DNA from: MED-G116 sp038107835
GTDB taxonomy: Bacteria > Pseudomonadota > Alphaproteobacteria > Puniceispirillales > Puniceispirillaceae
Assembly: GCA_038107835.1 (NCBI GenBank)
Contig: JAYNHH010000002.1
Span: forward strand, 56,551 to 120,550
Direction of reading: 5' to 3'
Length of the DNA stretch: 64,000 bases
Shown: positions 1-9,513 of the stretch, in pieces
Layout of the letters: each line of letters starts with the position of its first letter
How positions within the stretch are numbered: position 1 is the stretch's first letter
Translations under genes and position numbers: made by a program
The notes under the pieces: model-generated
What the model was told of the DNA's origin: nothing
The model's database searches: none
Seen by the model: only the letters and a program-made list of their open reading frames with translations

Positions 1-2469
1 CTCGATGGCAAGAAACACCGGATGGCGGTTGTCGCTGTTGGTGGGTACGGGCGGGGTGAGCTGGCTCCCTTTTCAGACATTGATATCCTGTTCGTTATGT
101 CTGAGACACAGGCTTCGGCAATTGAGAAAACAATCGAATTTAGCCTCTATCTTTTGTGGGATTTGGGGCTGAAAGTTGGTCATGCGACGCGGACGGTGCG
201 CGAAACCATTGACACGGCGAAAGCCGACCAGACAGTGCTGACCGGTTTGCTTGAAATGCGGAAAATTGCCGGCCACCAGCAATTATACGGGCAGTTGGAA
301 AGCGCTGTGGCGGCCATTGTCAGCAAGACGAAGACCAGTGATTTCGTCGAGCAGAAACTCACCGAGCGGGACCAGCGCCATGCGCGCCTTGGTGCAACGC
401 GCTATGTCGTCGAACCCAATATCAAAGAGGGCAAGGGTGGTCTGCGCGATCTGCATACGCTGTTCTGGATTACCAAATTCGCCTATCGGACAAATAATGT
501 TCTGGATCTTGTCGACCAGGTCGTTTTGCGGGACAGCGAGGCACGCCGGTTTGCAGCCGCGCAGCGTTTTCTGTGGACCGTGCGCTGTCATCTCCACCTG
601 TTTGCCGGCCGTGCCGAGGAACGGCTTGATTTTGAGGGGCAGATGGCGATTGCTCCGCTGATGGGTTTTTCCGACAGGGGCGGGCTGCGCGCGGTTGAGC
701 GTTTCATGAAACGCTATTATCTCGCGGCACGCGATGTCGGCAATCTGACCCGTATCATTTGCGCTGCCGTCGAGACGGATTTTCGCAAAAGACGCTCGCT
801 GTGGGGCGGGGGTTTTCTGCTCGGTCAGAATGTCGGCCAGTTTTCCATTCGCGGTGGACGGGTTCATCTTGCTGATGACATCCTGTTCCGGGACGAGCCG
901 GTACGCATGCTGCGGATTTTCCAGATTGCGCAGGACCATGATGCCGATATCCATCCGCATGCGCTCAAACGGATCACCCGCGCCCTCCCGTTCATGAATG
1001 CGCAAACACGCGAGGACAGGGAGGCAAACGAGCTCTTTCTATCGATCCTGACGTCGCGCAAAAACCCTGAGCGGATCCTGCGCTTGATGAATGAGAGCGG
1101 CGTGCTTGGTAAGTTTCTGCCTGATTTCGGGCGGATCGTGGCGATGATGCAGTTCGACATGTATCACAGCTATACTGTCGACGAACACACGATAAAGACC
1201 ATCGGTGTGTTGCATCAAATCGAGTCGAATGAGCTCGCCAAGACAGCACCTGTGGCAACGCATGTGATGCCGGAGATCGAATCCCGACGTGCCCTGTTTG
1301 TGGCGATGTTTCTGCATGATATGGCCAAGGGGCGGGGCGGCGATCACTCGATTCTCGGGGCTGAGCTGGCGCAGACACTATGCCCGGGCCTGGGCCTGAC
1401 GCGCGAGGAGACAGAGACTGTCAGCTGGCTTGTCAAATATCATCTGCTGATGAGCAAGACCGCATTTCGCTATGATCTGAATGATCCGAAGACGATCCAG
1501 GATTTTACAGATATCGTGCAGTCACCAGAACGTCTGAAACTGCTTCTTGTTCTGACAGTGGCGGACATCCGTGGCGTCGGACCAAATATATGGAATGGCT
1601 GGAAAGCGGCATTGATGCGCGATCTCTATTCACGCGCTGATGCGGTGTTGCGCGGTGCCGATCCCGAAGCCATCTCGGCTGGCTCGGCAATCGAGGCGCA
1701 GCACCTCGTGCGCGAGGGGCTGGCCTCCTGGTCGGATGAGGAATTCGCAGCCCACGCATCAAATCTACCGATGAGCTATTGGACAAGCTTTGACACGCCG
1801 TCGCAGATTGCACATGCTGAACTGTCGCGTGAATTCCGCCAGCAGGAGGTGCCGATCCTGATTGATCTGCGCCCGGATGTTTCTAAGCGGATCACCGAAA
1901 TGACAGTTTTTAGCATTGATGATGCCGGTTTGTTTTCGCGGATCGCCGGGGCAGTGGCCAGCACCGGTGTCAATATCGTGGGGGCCAGGATCGCCACCTG
2001 CTCGGATGGTTCGGTTCTCGATGTCTTTATTCTGCAGACCACGGAAAATGAGGGTGTGGGGGATCCCGCATTGCTCGGGCGACTGCAGGAAAATGTCGAG
2101 GCAGCGATCACTGGCAGCTTTCGGGCAAATTCGATGCTCAGCGCACGGTGGCAACAGACGCCACGGCGTGTCCGCCATATGCCGGTGCCGTCACGTGTGA
2201 TCCTGTCGAACAAGATCAGCTCGACCCACACGGTCATCGAAATCAACGGGCGGGATTTTCCCGGACTTCTGTATCAGATCACGAAAACCATTGCATCGAT
2301 GGGTCTGCAGATCCAATCCTCGTCGGTTTCCACCTATGGCGAACGCGTTGTCGATGTGTTCTATGTCAAGGATCTGTTTGGTCTGCAGATTCACAATGAG
2401 GCCCGGCTGCAGACAATCAAGGAAAAATTACTGGCGGTTTTCGACATGGCGAATGAGGTGGCATCTTGA
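1..2469 (+). CDS. glnD: [Protein-PII] uridylyltransferase / uridylyl-removing enzyme, 5' truncated
   Basis: Bifunctional sensor of glutamine status that uridylylates and deuridylylates PII proteins, so controlling nitrogen assimilation in the cytoplasm. The reading frame is already open at base 1, so the gene starts outside the window; the first ATG at 22 is internal. Visible domains in order: nucleotidyltransferase with GGYGRGELAP followed by SDIDIL (about 43-90), a central HD phosphohydrolase with HDMAKGRGGDHS (near 1315-1350), and two C-terminal ACT domains (about 1890-2110 and 2220-2450) that bind glutamine. The family is about 900-950 residues, so roughly 100 N-terminal residues are missing. 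The stop overlaps the murJ start by four bases, as expected for a glnD-murJ pair. Confidence 0.96.
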   Translation, partial: LDGKKHRMAVVAVGGYGRGELAPFSDIDILFVMSETQASAIEKTIEFSLYLLWDLGLKVGHATRTVRETIDTAKADQTVLTGLLEMRKIAGHQQLYGQLESAVAAIVSKTKTSDFVEQKLTERDQRHARLGATRYVVEPNIKEGKGGLRDLHTLFWITKFAYRTNNVLDLVDQVVLRDSEARRFAAAQRFLWTVRCHLHLFAGRAEERLDFEGQMAIAPLMGFSDRGGLRAVERFMKRYYLAARDVGNLTRIICAAVETDFRKRRSLWGGGFLLGQNVGQFSIRGGRVHLADDILFRDEPVRMLRIFQIAQDHDADIHPHALKRITRALPFMNAQTREDREANELFLSILTSRKNPERILRLMNESGVLGKFLPDFGRIVAMMQFDMYHSYTVDEHTIKTIGVLHQIESNELAKTAPVATHVMPEIESRRALFVAMFLHDMAKGRGGDHSILGAELAQTLCPGLGLTREETETVSWLVKYHLLMSKTAFRYDLNDPKTIQDFTDIVQSPERLKLLLVLTVADIRGVGPNIWNGWKAALMRDLYSRADAVLRGADPEAISAGSAIEAQHLVREGLASWSDEEFAAHASNLPMSYWTSFDTPSQIAHAELSREFRQQEVPILIDLRPDVSKRITEMTVFSIDDAGLFSRIAGAVASTGVNIVGARIATCSDGSVLDVFILQTTENEGVGDPALLGRLQENVEAAITGSFRANSMLSARWQQTPRRVRHMPVPSRVILSNKISSTHTVIEINGRDFPGLLYQITKTIASMGLQIQSSSVSTYGERVVDVFYVKDLFGLQIHNEARLQTIKEKLLAVFDMANEVAS

Positions 2470-3998
2470 TCACCTCATCACTTGCGCGCTCATTTGGCCA
2501 GATCGGCGTGCTGACTGCTGCCAGCCGTGTTCTGGGCCTGTTGCGGGACATTGTCTTTGCCGCCTTTCTGGGTGCGGGACCGGCAGCTGACGCCTTTCTG
2601 GTGGCGCTGAAGCTGCCGAACATGTTCCGCCGGTTAAGCGCCGAGGGTGCGCTGAGCAATGCCTTTGTTCCCAGCTATGCCCGGGAAGGTGAGAAAAATG
2701 GAGGCACCGCTGCGCTGCGCCTTGCCGGTGAGGTGCAGGTCGTTCTCCTTCTTGTGCTGCTGGCTGTGGTAGCGGTTTTCGAGGTCATGATGCCATCGAT
2801 TGTCATGCTGCTTGCGCCGGGATTCTCCGCAACGCCTGAACGGTTTGCGGCAGCGGTTGCGCTGGCGCGGATCACCATGCCCTATCTGCCGATGATCTCA
2901 CTTGTCGCGTTCTGGGCGGCGCTTGCCAATGCCCATGACCGGTTTGTTCCAGGAGCGGCGATGCCAATCATGTTCAATTTCTGTATGATTGGCGGAGCGC
3001 TTGTGATTCCCCTTGTGTCTGGAGAGCTTGGGGTTGAACGGGCAAGGCCTGTGGCCTACGGGTTGTTGGGGGCGGGTGTGCTGCAGATGGCGGTGATGTA
3101 TGTGGTTATGCTCCGCATGGGGACGTTGCCGCAATTTGTACTCGCGCTCAAACCCTCGCTGGCGGCGCGGCGAATGTGGCGAAAATTCCTGCCGGCCGCT
3201 CTGGGAGCGTTCGGAATGCAGCTAAACCTGATTGTTGACCTTGTTCTGGCCTCGCTGCTGCCGGTTGGGGCGATATCCTGGCTCTATTACGCTGACCGTG
3301 TTGTGCAGCTGCCGCTTGGCATCGTTGGCATTGCGCTTGGTACGGCTCTGCTGCCGCGCTTCTCGCAGGCTGAAGCCGCTGGTAACAATGCAGCCGTCAA
3401 GACGGCGCTTGGTGGGGCCATCATTTTGGGCGGTTTTCTGGTGATACCGGCGGTAACCGGCCTGATCATTCTGGCCGAACCAATCCTGACAGGCCTGTTC
3501 GCGCATGGTGCCTTTACCAACCGTGATGCTGGCATGGCTGGCCTTGCGCTTGTTGCCTATGCCGTCGGGCTGCCGGGCTTTGTTCTGGTCAAGATTCTAC
3601 AGCCTGCCTTTTACGCGGCAGGCCGCCCGGGGACGGTTTTGAAGATATCCGCTATCATGGTCGCAGCAAACATTGCTGGCTCATTGCTGTTGATGGGGCC
3701 GTTTGGCCATGTGGGGCTTGCCATTGCCACTGCGGTGTCTGGTCTGCTGGCAGCTGTGATCATGCTGCTGCTGCTTGCCGCAGCGGGTAAATTCAGCCGC
3801 ACGATATTGTTGCCGTTGGTTCGCATTTTTCTGGCAACTGGCGTCATGGCGGTGCTGCTTTGGTTCCTTGGGCCGATGGTTTCGGATATGGCATCGGTGG
3901 TGCGCCTGCTCATCCTGGTGGCTGCAGGTGGTGGGACATATTTCGCTGCTGCCGCGCTGTTTGGCGTGATTCCTGTCGATCTTCTGCGCCGCCGCTGA
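2466..3998 (+). CDS. murJ: Lipid II flippase MurJ (MviN)
   Basis: Integral membrane protein that moves the peptidoglycan precursor lipid II across the cytoplasmic membrane. It is 510 residues, the usual size for a 14-helix MOP-superfamily flippase. The N-terminus reads GVLTAASRVLGLLRDIVFA and is followed by GPAADAFLVALKLPNMFRR, both strongly typical of MviN/MurJ. The start is TTG at 2466 inside the glnD stop (TTGA overlap), implying translational coupling; no ATG lies close downstream in frame. The neighbours glnD and trpS match the common alphaproteobacterial order. Hydrophobic stretches run along the whole length. Confidence 0.95.
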   Translation: MITSSLARSFGQIGVLTAASRVLGLLRDIVFAAFLGAGPAADAFLVALKLPNMFRRLSAEGALSNAFVPSYAREGEKNGGTAALRLAGEVQVVLLLVLLAVVAVFEVMMPSIVMLLAPGFSATPERFAAAVALARITMPYLPMISLVAFWAALANAHDRFVPGAAMPIMFNFCMIGGALVIPLVSGELGVERARPVAYGLLGAGVLQMAVMYVVMLRMGTLPQFVLALKPSLAARRMWRKFLPAALGAFGMQLNLIVDLVLASLLPVGAISWLYYADRVVQLPLGIVGIALGTALLPRFSQAEAAGNNAAVKTALGGAIILGGFLVIPAVTGLIILAEPILTGLFAHGAFTNRDAGMAGLALVAYAVGLPGFVLVKILQPAFYAAGRPGTVLKISAIMVAANIAGSLLLMGPFGHVGLAIATAVSGLLAAVIMLLLLAAAGKFSRTILLPLVRIFLATGVMAVLLWFLGPMVSDMASVVRLLILVAAGGGTYFAAAALFGVIPVDLLRRR

Positions 3999-4022
3999 TG
4001 GGTGCTGGTGGTGTTTGGGGGG

Positions 4023-4051
4023 TTGACCCGTGACAGTAGAGTGACGATAAC
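4023..4051 (+). promoter_or_regulatory. Putative sigma70-type promoter for trpS
   Basis: TTGACC (4023-4028) and GATAAC (4046-4051) are separated by 17 bases in the gap between murJ and trpS, about 55 bases before the chosen trpS start. Spacing is ideal and both hexamers are close to consensus. Called by eye only. Confidence 0.45.
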
Positions 4052-4104
4052 CCGTCAGGAAAATGCAAACCGGCCGGCGATGGCCATTGAAAATGGGCGT
4101 GACC

Positions 4105-5127
4105 ATGTCTGCGACAACTGCTCCAAAGAACCGGATTTTTTCTGGCATTCAGCCAACTGGCAATCTTCACCTTGGTAATTATCTTGGTGCTATCCGGAAC
4201 TGGGTTGCGCTACAGGATGATTTTGAGTCGATCTATTGCGTTGTTGACCTGCATGCGATCACAGTGCCGCAGGACCCGGTCCAGCTTCGCCAGAGCACGC
4301 GCGAGGTGACGGCCAGCCTGATCGCAGCCGGGATTTCGCCTGAGCGGTCGATTCTGTTCAATCAATCGCGCGTCCCGCAGCATGCCCAGCTTGCCTGGAT
4401 TTTCAACTGTGTTGCCCGCCTTGGCTGGTTGAACCGGATGACACAGTTCAAGGAAAAGGCTGGCAAGAATCGTGAGAATGCCACCGTTGGTCTCTATTCC
4501 TATCCGACCCTGATGGCTGCTGACATTCTTGCCTACAGGGCAACGCATGTGCCGGTTGGTGAGGACCAGAAACAGCATCTTGAGTTGACGCGCGATATCG
4601 CACAGGCCTTTAACTCCGCCTATGGGGTTGATTTTTTCCCATTGCCTGAACCGCAGATTTTCGGGTCGGCAACCCGGGTGATGAGCCTGCGCAATGGTTC
4701 CGCCAAAATGAGCAAGTCAGATGAATCCGAATATTCACGGATTAACCTGACAGATGATGCTGACGCGATCGCGCAGAAAATCAGGAAGGCCAAAACCGAT
4801 CCTGAGCCGCTTCCGTCAAGCCCGGAGGGTCTGGAGGGGCGTGCCGAGGCGCAGAACCTGGTCGGGATTTACGCCGCGCTTGCCGATGTCTCTGTCGAGG
4901 CCGTCCTCCAGGAGTTTGGCGGTCGCGGCTTTGGTGATTTCAAACCCGCACTTGCCGAGCTGGCTGTTGCAAAATTATCACCAATGGGCGAAAAAATGCG
5001 CCAGCTACTCGAATCCCCGGAAGATATAGATCATATACTGGACGAGGGTGCGGCCCGGGCGCAGGCGATTGCGGCACCGATTATCGACTCGGTGAACGAC
5101 ATAGTCGGCTTTTTGGGCCATAAATAG
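4105..5127 (+). CDS. trpS: Tryptophanyl-tRNA synthetase
   Basis: Class I aminoacyl-tRNA synthetase that charges tRNA-Trp. The nucleotide-binding HIGH-type motif is HLGN in [16 protein letters not shown] and the second signature is KMSKS (about 4704-4718). I chose ATG 4105 ([14 protein letters not shown]), giving 340 residues, close to the usual 330-350. In-frame ATGs at 4063 and 4093 would add a short, poorly conserved arginine/proline-rich leader and cannot be excluded. It follows murJ and precedes nfu. In many relatives a usp gene lies between trpS and nfu; here there is none. Confidence 0.95.
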   Translation: MSATTAPKNRIFSGIQPTGNLHLGNYLGAIRNWVALQDDFESIYCVVDLHAITVPQDPVQLRQSTREVTASLIAAGISPERSILFNQSRVPQHAQLAWIFNCVARLGWLNRMTQFKEKAGKNRENATVGLYSYPTLMAADILAYRATHVPVGEDQKQHLELTRDIAQAFNSAYGVDFFPLPEPQIFGSATRVMSLRNGSAKMSKSDESEYSRINLTDDADAIAQKIRKAKTDPEPLPSSPEGLEGRAEAQNLVGIYAALADVSVEAVLQEFGGRGFGDFKPALAELAVAKLSPMGEKMRQLLESPEDIDHILDEGAARAQAIAAPIIDSVNDIVGFLGHK

Positions 5128-5326
5128 CGACCTGCCCTTAAAATTTCTGCGGTTTTGTGGCATTATACCCTCCGCAGCTGAGGCATTATGAGACTGCAGC
5201 GTCCGGTCATGGCCGCAAGATGTCCTTGACAGCTGTGGTTTTGAATCATGACGCCAGTCATTTTGCCTGAAGCCGCATTGCGACAAAAACAGCCAGGGCC
5301 AAATTTACTGGAGAAAGAAGAAGCAC

Positions 5327-5884
5327 ATGTTCATACAGACACAGGACACGCCGAATCCAGCAACATTGAAATTTATCCCCGGCGTGCCGGTGATGGAAAG
5401 CGGGACTGCGGATTATCCAGCCGCAGATAGCGCCAAATCCTCGCCACTGGCAACACGTATCTTCCAGATCGACGGAATAACCGGTGTGTTTCTCGGTTCG
5501 GATTTTGTTGCCGTCACAAAGGCTGAGGAACTGGACTGGTTTGCGCTGAAACCGTCTATTCTTGCCGGTATCATGGAACATTTCGCCTCTGGCCTGCCGG
5601 TGGTTGAGACCGTGAGGCAGGATGACGGACATGCCGAGGATGTTACTGACAGCGAGACGGTTCAGCAGATCAAGCAGCTGCTTGATACAAGGGTGCGTCC
5701 GGCTGTTGCTATGGATGGCGGTGACATTGTTTTCCAGGATTTTGAGGATGGCATCGTCACGCTTCAGATGCGCGGCGCATGCCAGGGATGCCCAAGCTCG
5801 ACTGCCACACTGAAGATGGGGATCGAGAATATGCTGCGGCACTATATCCCGGAAGTACGTGAAGTCAGATCGGCTGAACTCTAG
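5327..5884 (+). CDS. NifU-like (Nfu) iron-sulfur cluster carrier protein
   Basis: Scaffold/carrier that delivers Fe-S clusters to apo-proteins. At 185 residues it has the two-part alphaproteobacterial Nfu layout: an N-terminal Nfu_N domain (MFIQTQDTPNPATLKF, residues 1 to about 90) and a C-terminal NifU domain with the cluster-binding CQGC motif in RGACQGCPSS (about 5780-5800). A purine-rich ribosome-binding site (GGAGAAAG) lies about 9 bases before ATG 5327. A perfect -35-like TTGACA is at 5226-5231, but I see no convincing -10 at the right distance. Confidence 0.93.
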   Translation: MFIQTQDTPNPATLKFIPGVPVMESGTADYPAADSAKSSPLATRIFQIDGITGVFLGSDFVAVTKAEELDWFALKPSILAGIMEHFASGLPVVETVRQDDGHAEDVTDSETVQQIKQLLDTRVRPAVAMDGGDIVFQDFEDGIVTLQMRGACQGCPSSTATLKMGIENMLRHYIPEVREVRSAEL

Positions 5885-5945
5885 GGCAGCAAGCGCTCAC
5901 TTTATTCTTGCCTTGTTATCGGGGACGCGTGTGGCCAGCGGTAAG

Positions 5946-7109
5946 ATGCTTTCATTCCCAGACAGTTATCTGCTTCGTGGGCTTTTGACGTTGGTTGCCA
6001 TCAGCCTGATGGTACCCGGTATTTTTGGCGTGGCCCCACCCCGCTGGTTTGATCACGGCACGCCAGAATCAGTCAAACAACAGGTTCCGGCAGGCAAAAC
6101 AGACCCGCCCTCGACAGTGATTGGCCAATCAGCGACCTTGGTTTCTGATGCCGATGCGCAGGATCAGACAGAACCAAAGGCAATGGTAGATGGTGCCGGA
6201 ACGTCAGGTCAGATGACCGAAACCAGCGAGCCGGTAGAGGCGCCCGCTGCTGGACCGCAGGTTGACGGGCCTGATCCGGCCAAACCTGTGCCGCTGCCGC
6301 TGCTGGTGGACCAGCAGTTTTCAGCAGACAGGATTGAGCAGCCGGCGGTCAGGGCACGCAGGGACCAGAACGAGGTTCAGCTTGCCTCAGCCAGTCCGAA
6401 GATTGCCAAAACAAAACCAAGCCAGCCAAGACGACCGCTGTTGGTGGCAAGGGTGTTCGTCAAGCGCATCCCGGCGGATCATCTGGATCTGGCGACGCCA
6501 GCGCAGAAGGAAAGTTTCATCAAGATGACCCTGCCGCTGATTCTGGCGGCAAATGAGGAAATTGGCATGCGGCGTGCGGCAATAAAACGTGCCGCAAGCG
6601 CCAATGATCGGGGCGCTCTTGAAAAATGGGCACAGCTCTATCGGATCGATGTCGGCAAGCAGAGCACCCAGGATCTCAGGGATGATATTCTGTTGCGCGC
6701 CGATGTTATTCCGGTGTCTCTGGCGCTGGCGCAGGCGGCTGTCGAGTCAGGCTGGGGTACTTCGCGGTTTGCCGTGCAGGGCAATGCGCTTTTCGGGCAA
6801 TGGGCATGGAAAGAATCGGCAGGGCTGAAACCGCTGCAGGCCAGCAATGACAGGGCCGTTGTGCGCAGCTTTCCCAATCTTTTCGGGTCGGTCCGGGCCT
6901 ATATGCACAACCTTAACACGCATTCAAGCTATGGCGATCTGCGCCGGCAACGGGCACGGCTGGCTGACAGAGATGAGCGTGGCAAGGGCTATGCGCTGGC
7001 TGGAAACCTGGATCGCTATGCCGAAATTGGCATGGAATATGTCGACAAGCTGCGCACCATCATCCGGGTGAATGATCTGGATAAATACGCGACGGCAAAG
7101 CTGCAATAG
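5946..7109 (+). CDS. Membrane-anchored glucosaminidase-domain protein (Bax/FlgJ-like peptidoglycan hydrolase)
   Basis: Probable N-acetylglucosaminidase acting on peptidoglycan in the periplasm. Near the N-terminus is one hydrophobic segment (LLTLVAISLMVPGIFGV), then a long low-complexity Pro/Gln/Ala linker to about residue 190, then a glucosaminidase domain. The domain contains ALAQAAVESGWGTSRFA, where the Glu of VESGWG is the expected catalytic acid, and GNALFGQW, a family hallmark. ATG 5946 puts the anchor close to the N-terminus. An in-frame ATG at 5859 inside nfu would add a tail and is less likely. The natural substrate is not shown by sequence. Confidence 0.82.
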   Translation: MLSFPDSYLLRGLLTLVAISLMVPGIFGVAPPRWFDHGTPESVKQQVPAGKTDPPSTVIGQSATLVSDADAQDQTEPKAMVDGAGTSGQMTETSEPVEAPAAGPQVDGPDPAKPVPLPLLVDQQFSADRIEQPAVRARRDQNEVQLASASPKIAKTKPSQPRRPLLVARVFVKRIPADHLDLATPAQKESFIKMTLPLILAANEEIGMRRAAIKRAASANDRGALEKWAQLYRIDVGKQSTQDLRDDILLRADVIPVSLALAQAAVESGWGTSRFAVQGNALFGQWAWKESAGLKPLQASNDRAVVRSFPNLFGSVRAYMHNLNTHSSYGDLRRQRARLADRDERGKGYALAGNLDRYAEIGMEYVDKLRTIIRVNDLDKYATAKLQ

Positions 7110-7132
7110 CTGCTGCGCGATCAGGTGCTCCA

Positions 7133-8170
7133 TCACTGATTGTTTGGCAGCAGAAACTGGCGTCCAAACCAACGCCAGCGACCATCAGGCCCCGGCATTG
7201 TGCAGTTGATGCGGGCGCGTTTGCCGGTCAGCGGACCTGGCAGACGGATTTCAGCGCGCTGGCCCAATGTCGTAACATCCAGTTTGCCGAAAATACTGTT
7301 GAAGCAGCGCAGCTGTTTGGGCGCATCCATGTCCGGCGCCATGGTGAAGCCGTAGATTGGCGGATTCTCGTCAAGCACCACGTCAGCCGGCGTGACATGC
7401 CTGACCTTGAGGGGCAGGCCATTGATGGCAAGCGTCAGACGGTCAAGCGTTCCATATTGTTCATTCATGGCGAATCGTGGCAATTCGTAATAGCCGTCAT
7501 AGCCATTCATGATTCCTGAATTCTGGCCAAACGCTGCAACGAAGCCTGCCTTCTTGACAGCCTCGATGACTGTCAGGTCGTACTCGCCATAGGGATAGGC
7601 AAACAGATCAGGGCGAATTCCCAGCTCGGCGATGAACCGGTCATTTGAGATGCGCAACTCTTCTTCCACCTGTTCAGGCGTAATCATATGCATATGTGGA
7701 TGTGTCCGGGTCTGGCTGCCGATGCCGAATTTGCTGGTCTGAATCTCGCGCAGCTGGTCCCAGCTCATATACCCAGGATGGTTGCGGTCGACAGGCTGCG
7801 TTGCCACAAAGACCGTTGCTGGAAAATCATAGGCCTGCAGCCGCGGCAAAGCCTCGGTGTAGACTGACAGATAGGCATCGTCGATCGTGATTGCGACAGT
7901 CCGGTCAGGCAGCGGCTGCCCGTCCTGAAGGCGGTCGATAATGTCAGCCAGCGCCATTACATTATAATCACCCGACGCCAGAATCTCGAGATGTGCGTCA
8001 AATTGCTCTAGCCTGATGTTGGTCGATGGATAATCATTCTCACCAAAGCGGTGATACATCAGGATTACCGCATGGTCGGCGGCGTAGGCACCAAGTGATG
8101 GCAGGCCAGCCGTAATCGTTATGGCGATCAATAAAGCGATCTGCCGCAGGCAAAATGTAAGCTTGGCCAT
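7133..8170 (-). CDS. Exported polysaccharide deacetylase (NodB-homology domain)
   Basis: Probable carbohydrate esterase family 4 enzyme removing acetyl groups from a cell-wall or surface polysaccharide. ATG at 8170 starts a clean signal peptide (basic KLTFCLRQ, hydrophobic ALLIAITITAG, cleavage near GAYAADH). The NodB domain shows TVAITIDDAY, with the metal/catalytic Asp pair, and a histidine cluster THPHMHM in place of the usual HxxxH. A C-terminal module of about 100 residues after the catalytic domain has no family I recognise. It is divergent from tsaB. A longer frame starts at 8257 but would bury the signal sequence. Confidence 0.83.
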   Translation of the reverse strand: MAKLTFCLRQIALLIAITITAGLPSLGAYAADHAVILMYHRFGENDYPSTNIRLEQFDAHLEILASGDYNVMALADIIDRLQDGQPLPDRTVAITIDDAYLSVYTEALPRLQAYDFPATVFVATQPVDRNHPGYMSWDQLREIQTSKFGIGSQTRTHPHMHMITPEQVEEELRISNDRFIAELGIRPDLFAYPYGEYDLTVIEAVKKAGFVAAFGQNSGIMNGYDGYYELPRFAMNEQYGTLDRLTLAINGLPLKVRHVTPADVVLDENPPIYGFTMAPDMDAPKQLRCFNSIFGKLDVTTLGQRAEIRLPGPLTGKRARINCTMPGPDGRWRWFGRQFLLPNNQ

Positions 8171-8285
8171 GGTGAAATGTCCCAGACAATGGTAATTCTT
8201 GCCAACCGACCATAACGAGTTCCATAAGTTAATGCCAATGAAAGGGATCTGAAACATCTGCTTTCAGGCACAATCTGGGTAGAGC

Positions 8286-9014
8286 ATGACCCTTAAATCA
8301 GCAAAAGGACATGATGGACCTCCCGCCAAGACACCGGTGATTTTGGCGCTTGAGGCAAGTGGCGATCTGTTGGCTGCCGCAGTGTGGGCGGATGGTGCGG
8401 TGCAAAATCATCAGGCACATGCTGCGCGGCACGGTCACGCCGCCCACATCGCAACGCTTGTCGAGCAGGTGATGAAAACGGCAGCTGTGGACTTTACAGA
8501 CATCACCCATGTCGCTGCAGGCCGGGGTCCGGGGTCATTTACCGGCATCCGGGTGGCGCTTGCTGCGGCAAAGGGATTTTGCCTGGCAACAGGGGCTGAG
8601 GGTATGGGGATCAACGGTCTTGCGGCGCTGGCCGGGCATTGTAATCGCGGCGTCCCTGTTCTGGTTTCGGCAGAAACGCGTCGGGGTCCCTGCTATGCAC
8701 AGTGTTTTGACAGTGATGGTTCTGCGCTGACACCGATCTTGGAGACGATGCCTGCCGATATTGCGGCCTCGCTTCCCGCCGGGCTTTCGGAGCTGGTGAT
8801 TGCCGGCTGGCAGGCAGACGAGCTGGCTGCAGGCCTTATGGCGGCGGGAAGTGGCATTTTGGTCGAGGCTGTTCATGCAAAGGCAAGGGTCGATGCGACC
8901 CATATTGCCGCCTGTGCCGCCGCGTTGATCGAAGCTGGTGACGCTGGCGAGGCGATGACACCGCTCTATCTGGCGCCAGCCTTTCTGGGGCTGGCCAAAC
9001 AGGCGGGGAAATGA
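8286..9014 (+). CDS. tsaB: tRNA threonylcarbamoyladenosine biosynthesis protein TsaB
   Basis: Partner of TsaD in making t6A at position 37 of ANN-decoding tRNAs. At 242 residues it has the ASKHA-type fold beginning VILALEASGD and the hallmark GPGSFTGIR segment (about 8530-8556). It lacks the metal-binding histidines of TsaD, as expected for TsaB. It overlaps rimI by four bases (ATGA at 9011-9014), the common tsaB-rimI arrangement. Confidence 0.93.
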   Translation: MTLKSAKGHDGPPAKTPVILALEASGDLLAAAVWADGAVQNHQAHAARHGHAAHIATLVEQVMKTAAVDFTDITHVAAGRGPGSFTGIRVALAAAKGFCLATGAEGMGINGLAALAGHCNRGVPVLVSAETRRGPCYAQCFDSDGSALTPILETMPADIAASLPAGLSELVIAGWQADELAAGLMAAGSGILVEAVHAKARVDATHIAACAAALIEAGDAGEAMTPLYLAPAFLGLAKQAGK

Positions 9015-9442
9015 TCGCCATAGAGGCCATTTCAGAGTCCGCGCTTCCTGCAATTGCGGAAATCGAGGCGGAGCTGTTTGAAAAACCGCTGTCATTGCCA
9101 GCACTCAAAAGCCTGTTTGATGGCCCGGCATTTACCGGCTTCATATCGTTTGAGAACGCGAGTCGTGCAGGCTATGTGCTGGCGCATCTGACGCAGGATC
9201 AGGTTGAAATTCTCTCGCTTGGTACGGCGCGACAGTATCAGCGTCGGGGCCATGCCAGCCTGCTGTTGACGGCATTGATCAGCACTGTACGAGACACTAC
9301 CTGTTTTCTCGAGGTGGCAGCTGACAACAAAGCCGCACGTGATCTCTACAGAAAAAATGGTTTTGTGGAGGTCGGGAGTCGCCCCGGATACTACCGGCGA
9401 GGCCAGAGGAGTTGTGATGCGGTGGTGATGCGGCGCGGCTAG
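9011..9442 (+). CDS. rimI: Ribosomal protein S18 alanine N-acetyltransferase-like GNAT protein
   Basis: GNAT-fold acetyltransferase of 143 residues, probably acetylating the N-terminus of ribosomal protein S18 or other proteins. The acetyl-CoA loop is [11 protein letters not shown], and the C-terminal signature [20 protein letters not shown] is typical of RimI. It is coupled to tsaB through an ATGA overlap. In many alphaproteobacteria a fur-family gene lies between rimI and miaB; here only about 70 bases separate rimI from the chosen miaB start. Confidence 0.88.
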   Translation: MIAIEAISESALPAIAEIEAELFEKPLSLPALKSLFDGPAFTGFISFENASRAGYVLAHLTQDQVEILSLGTARQYQRRGHASLLLTALISTVRDTTCFLEVAADNKAARDLYRKNGFVEVGSRPGYYRRGQRSCDAVVMRRG

Positions 9443-9513
9443 AGCGTCGCCTTTTTCTTGACCCCGCTTTGGCCAAATGGTTAGAACGGGGCGATCATTT
9501 CAATTTAACCGGC

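Noticed and set aside
5226..5254. TTGACA upstream of nfu as a promoter
   Set aside because: The -35 is perfect but no acceptable -10 lies at 15-19 bases, so no promoter feature is claimed.
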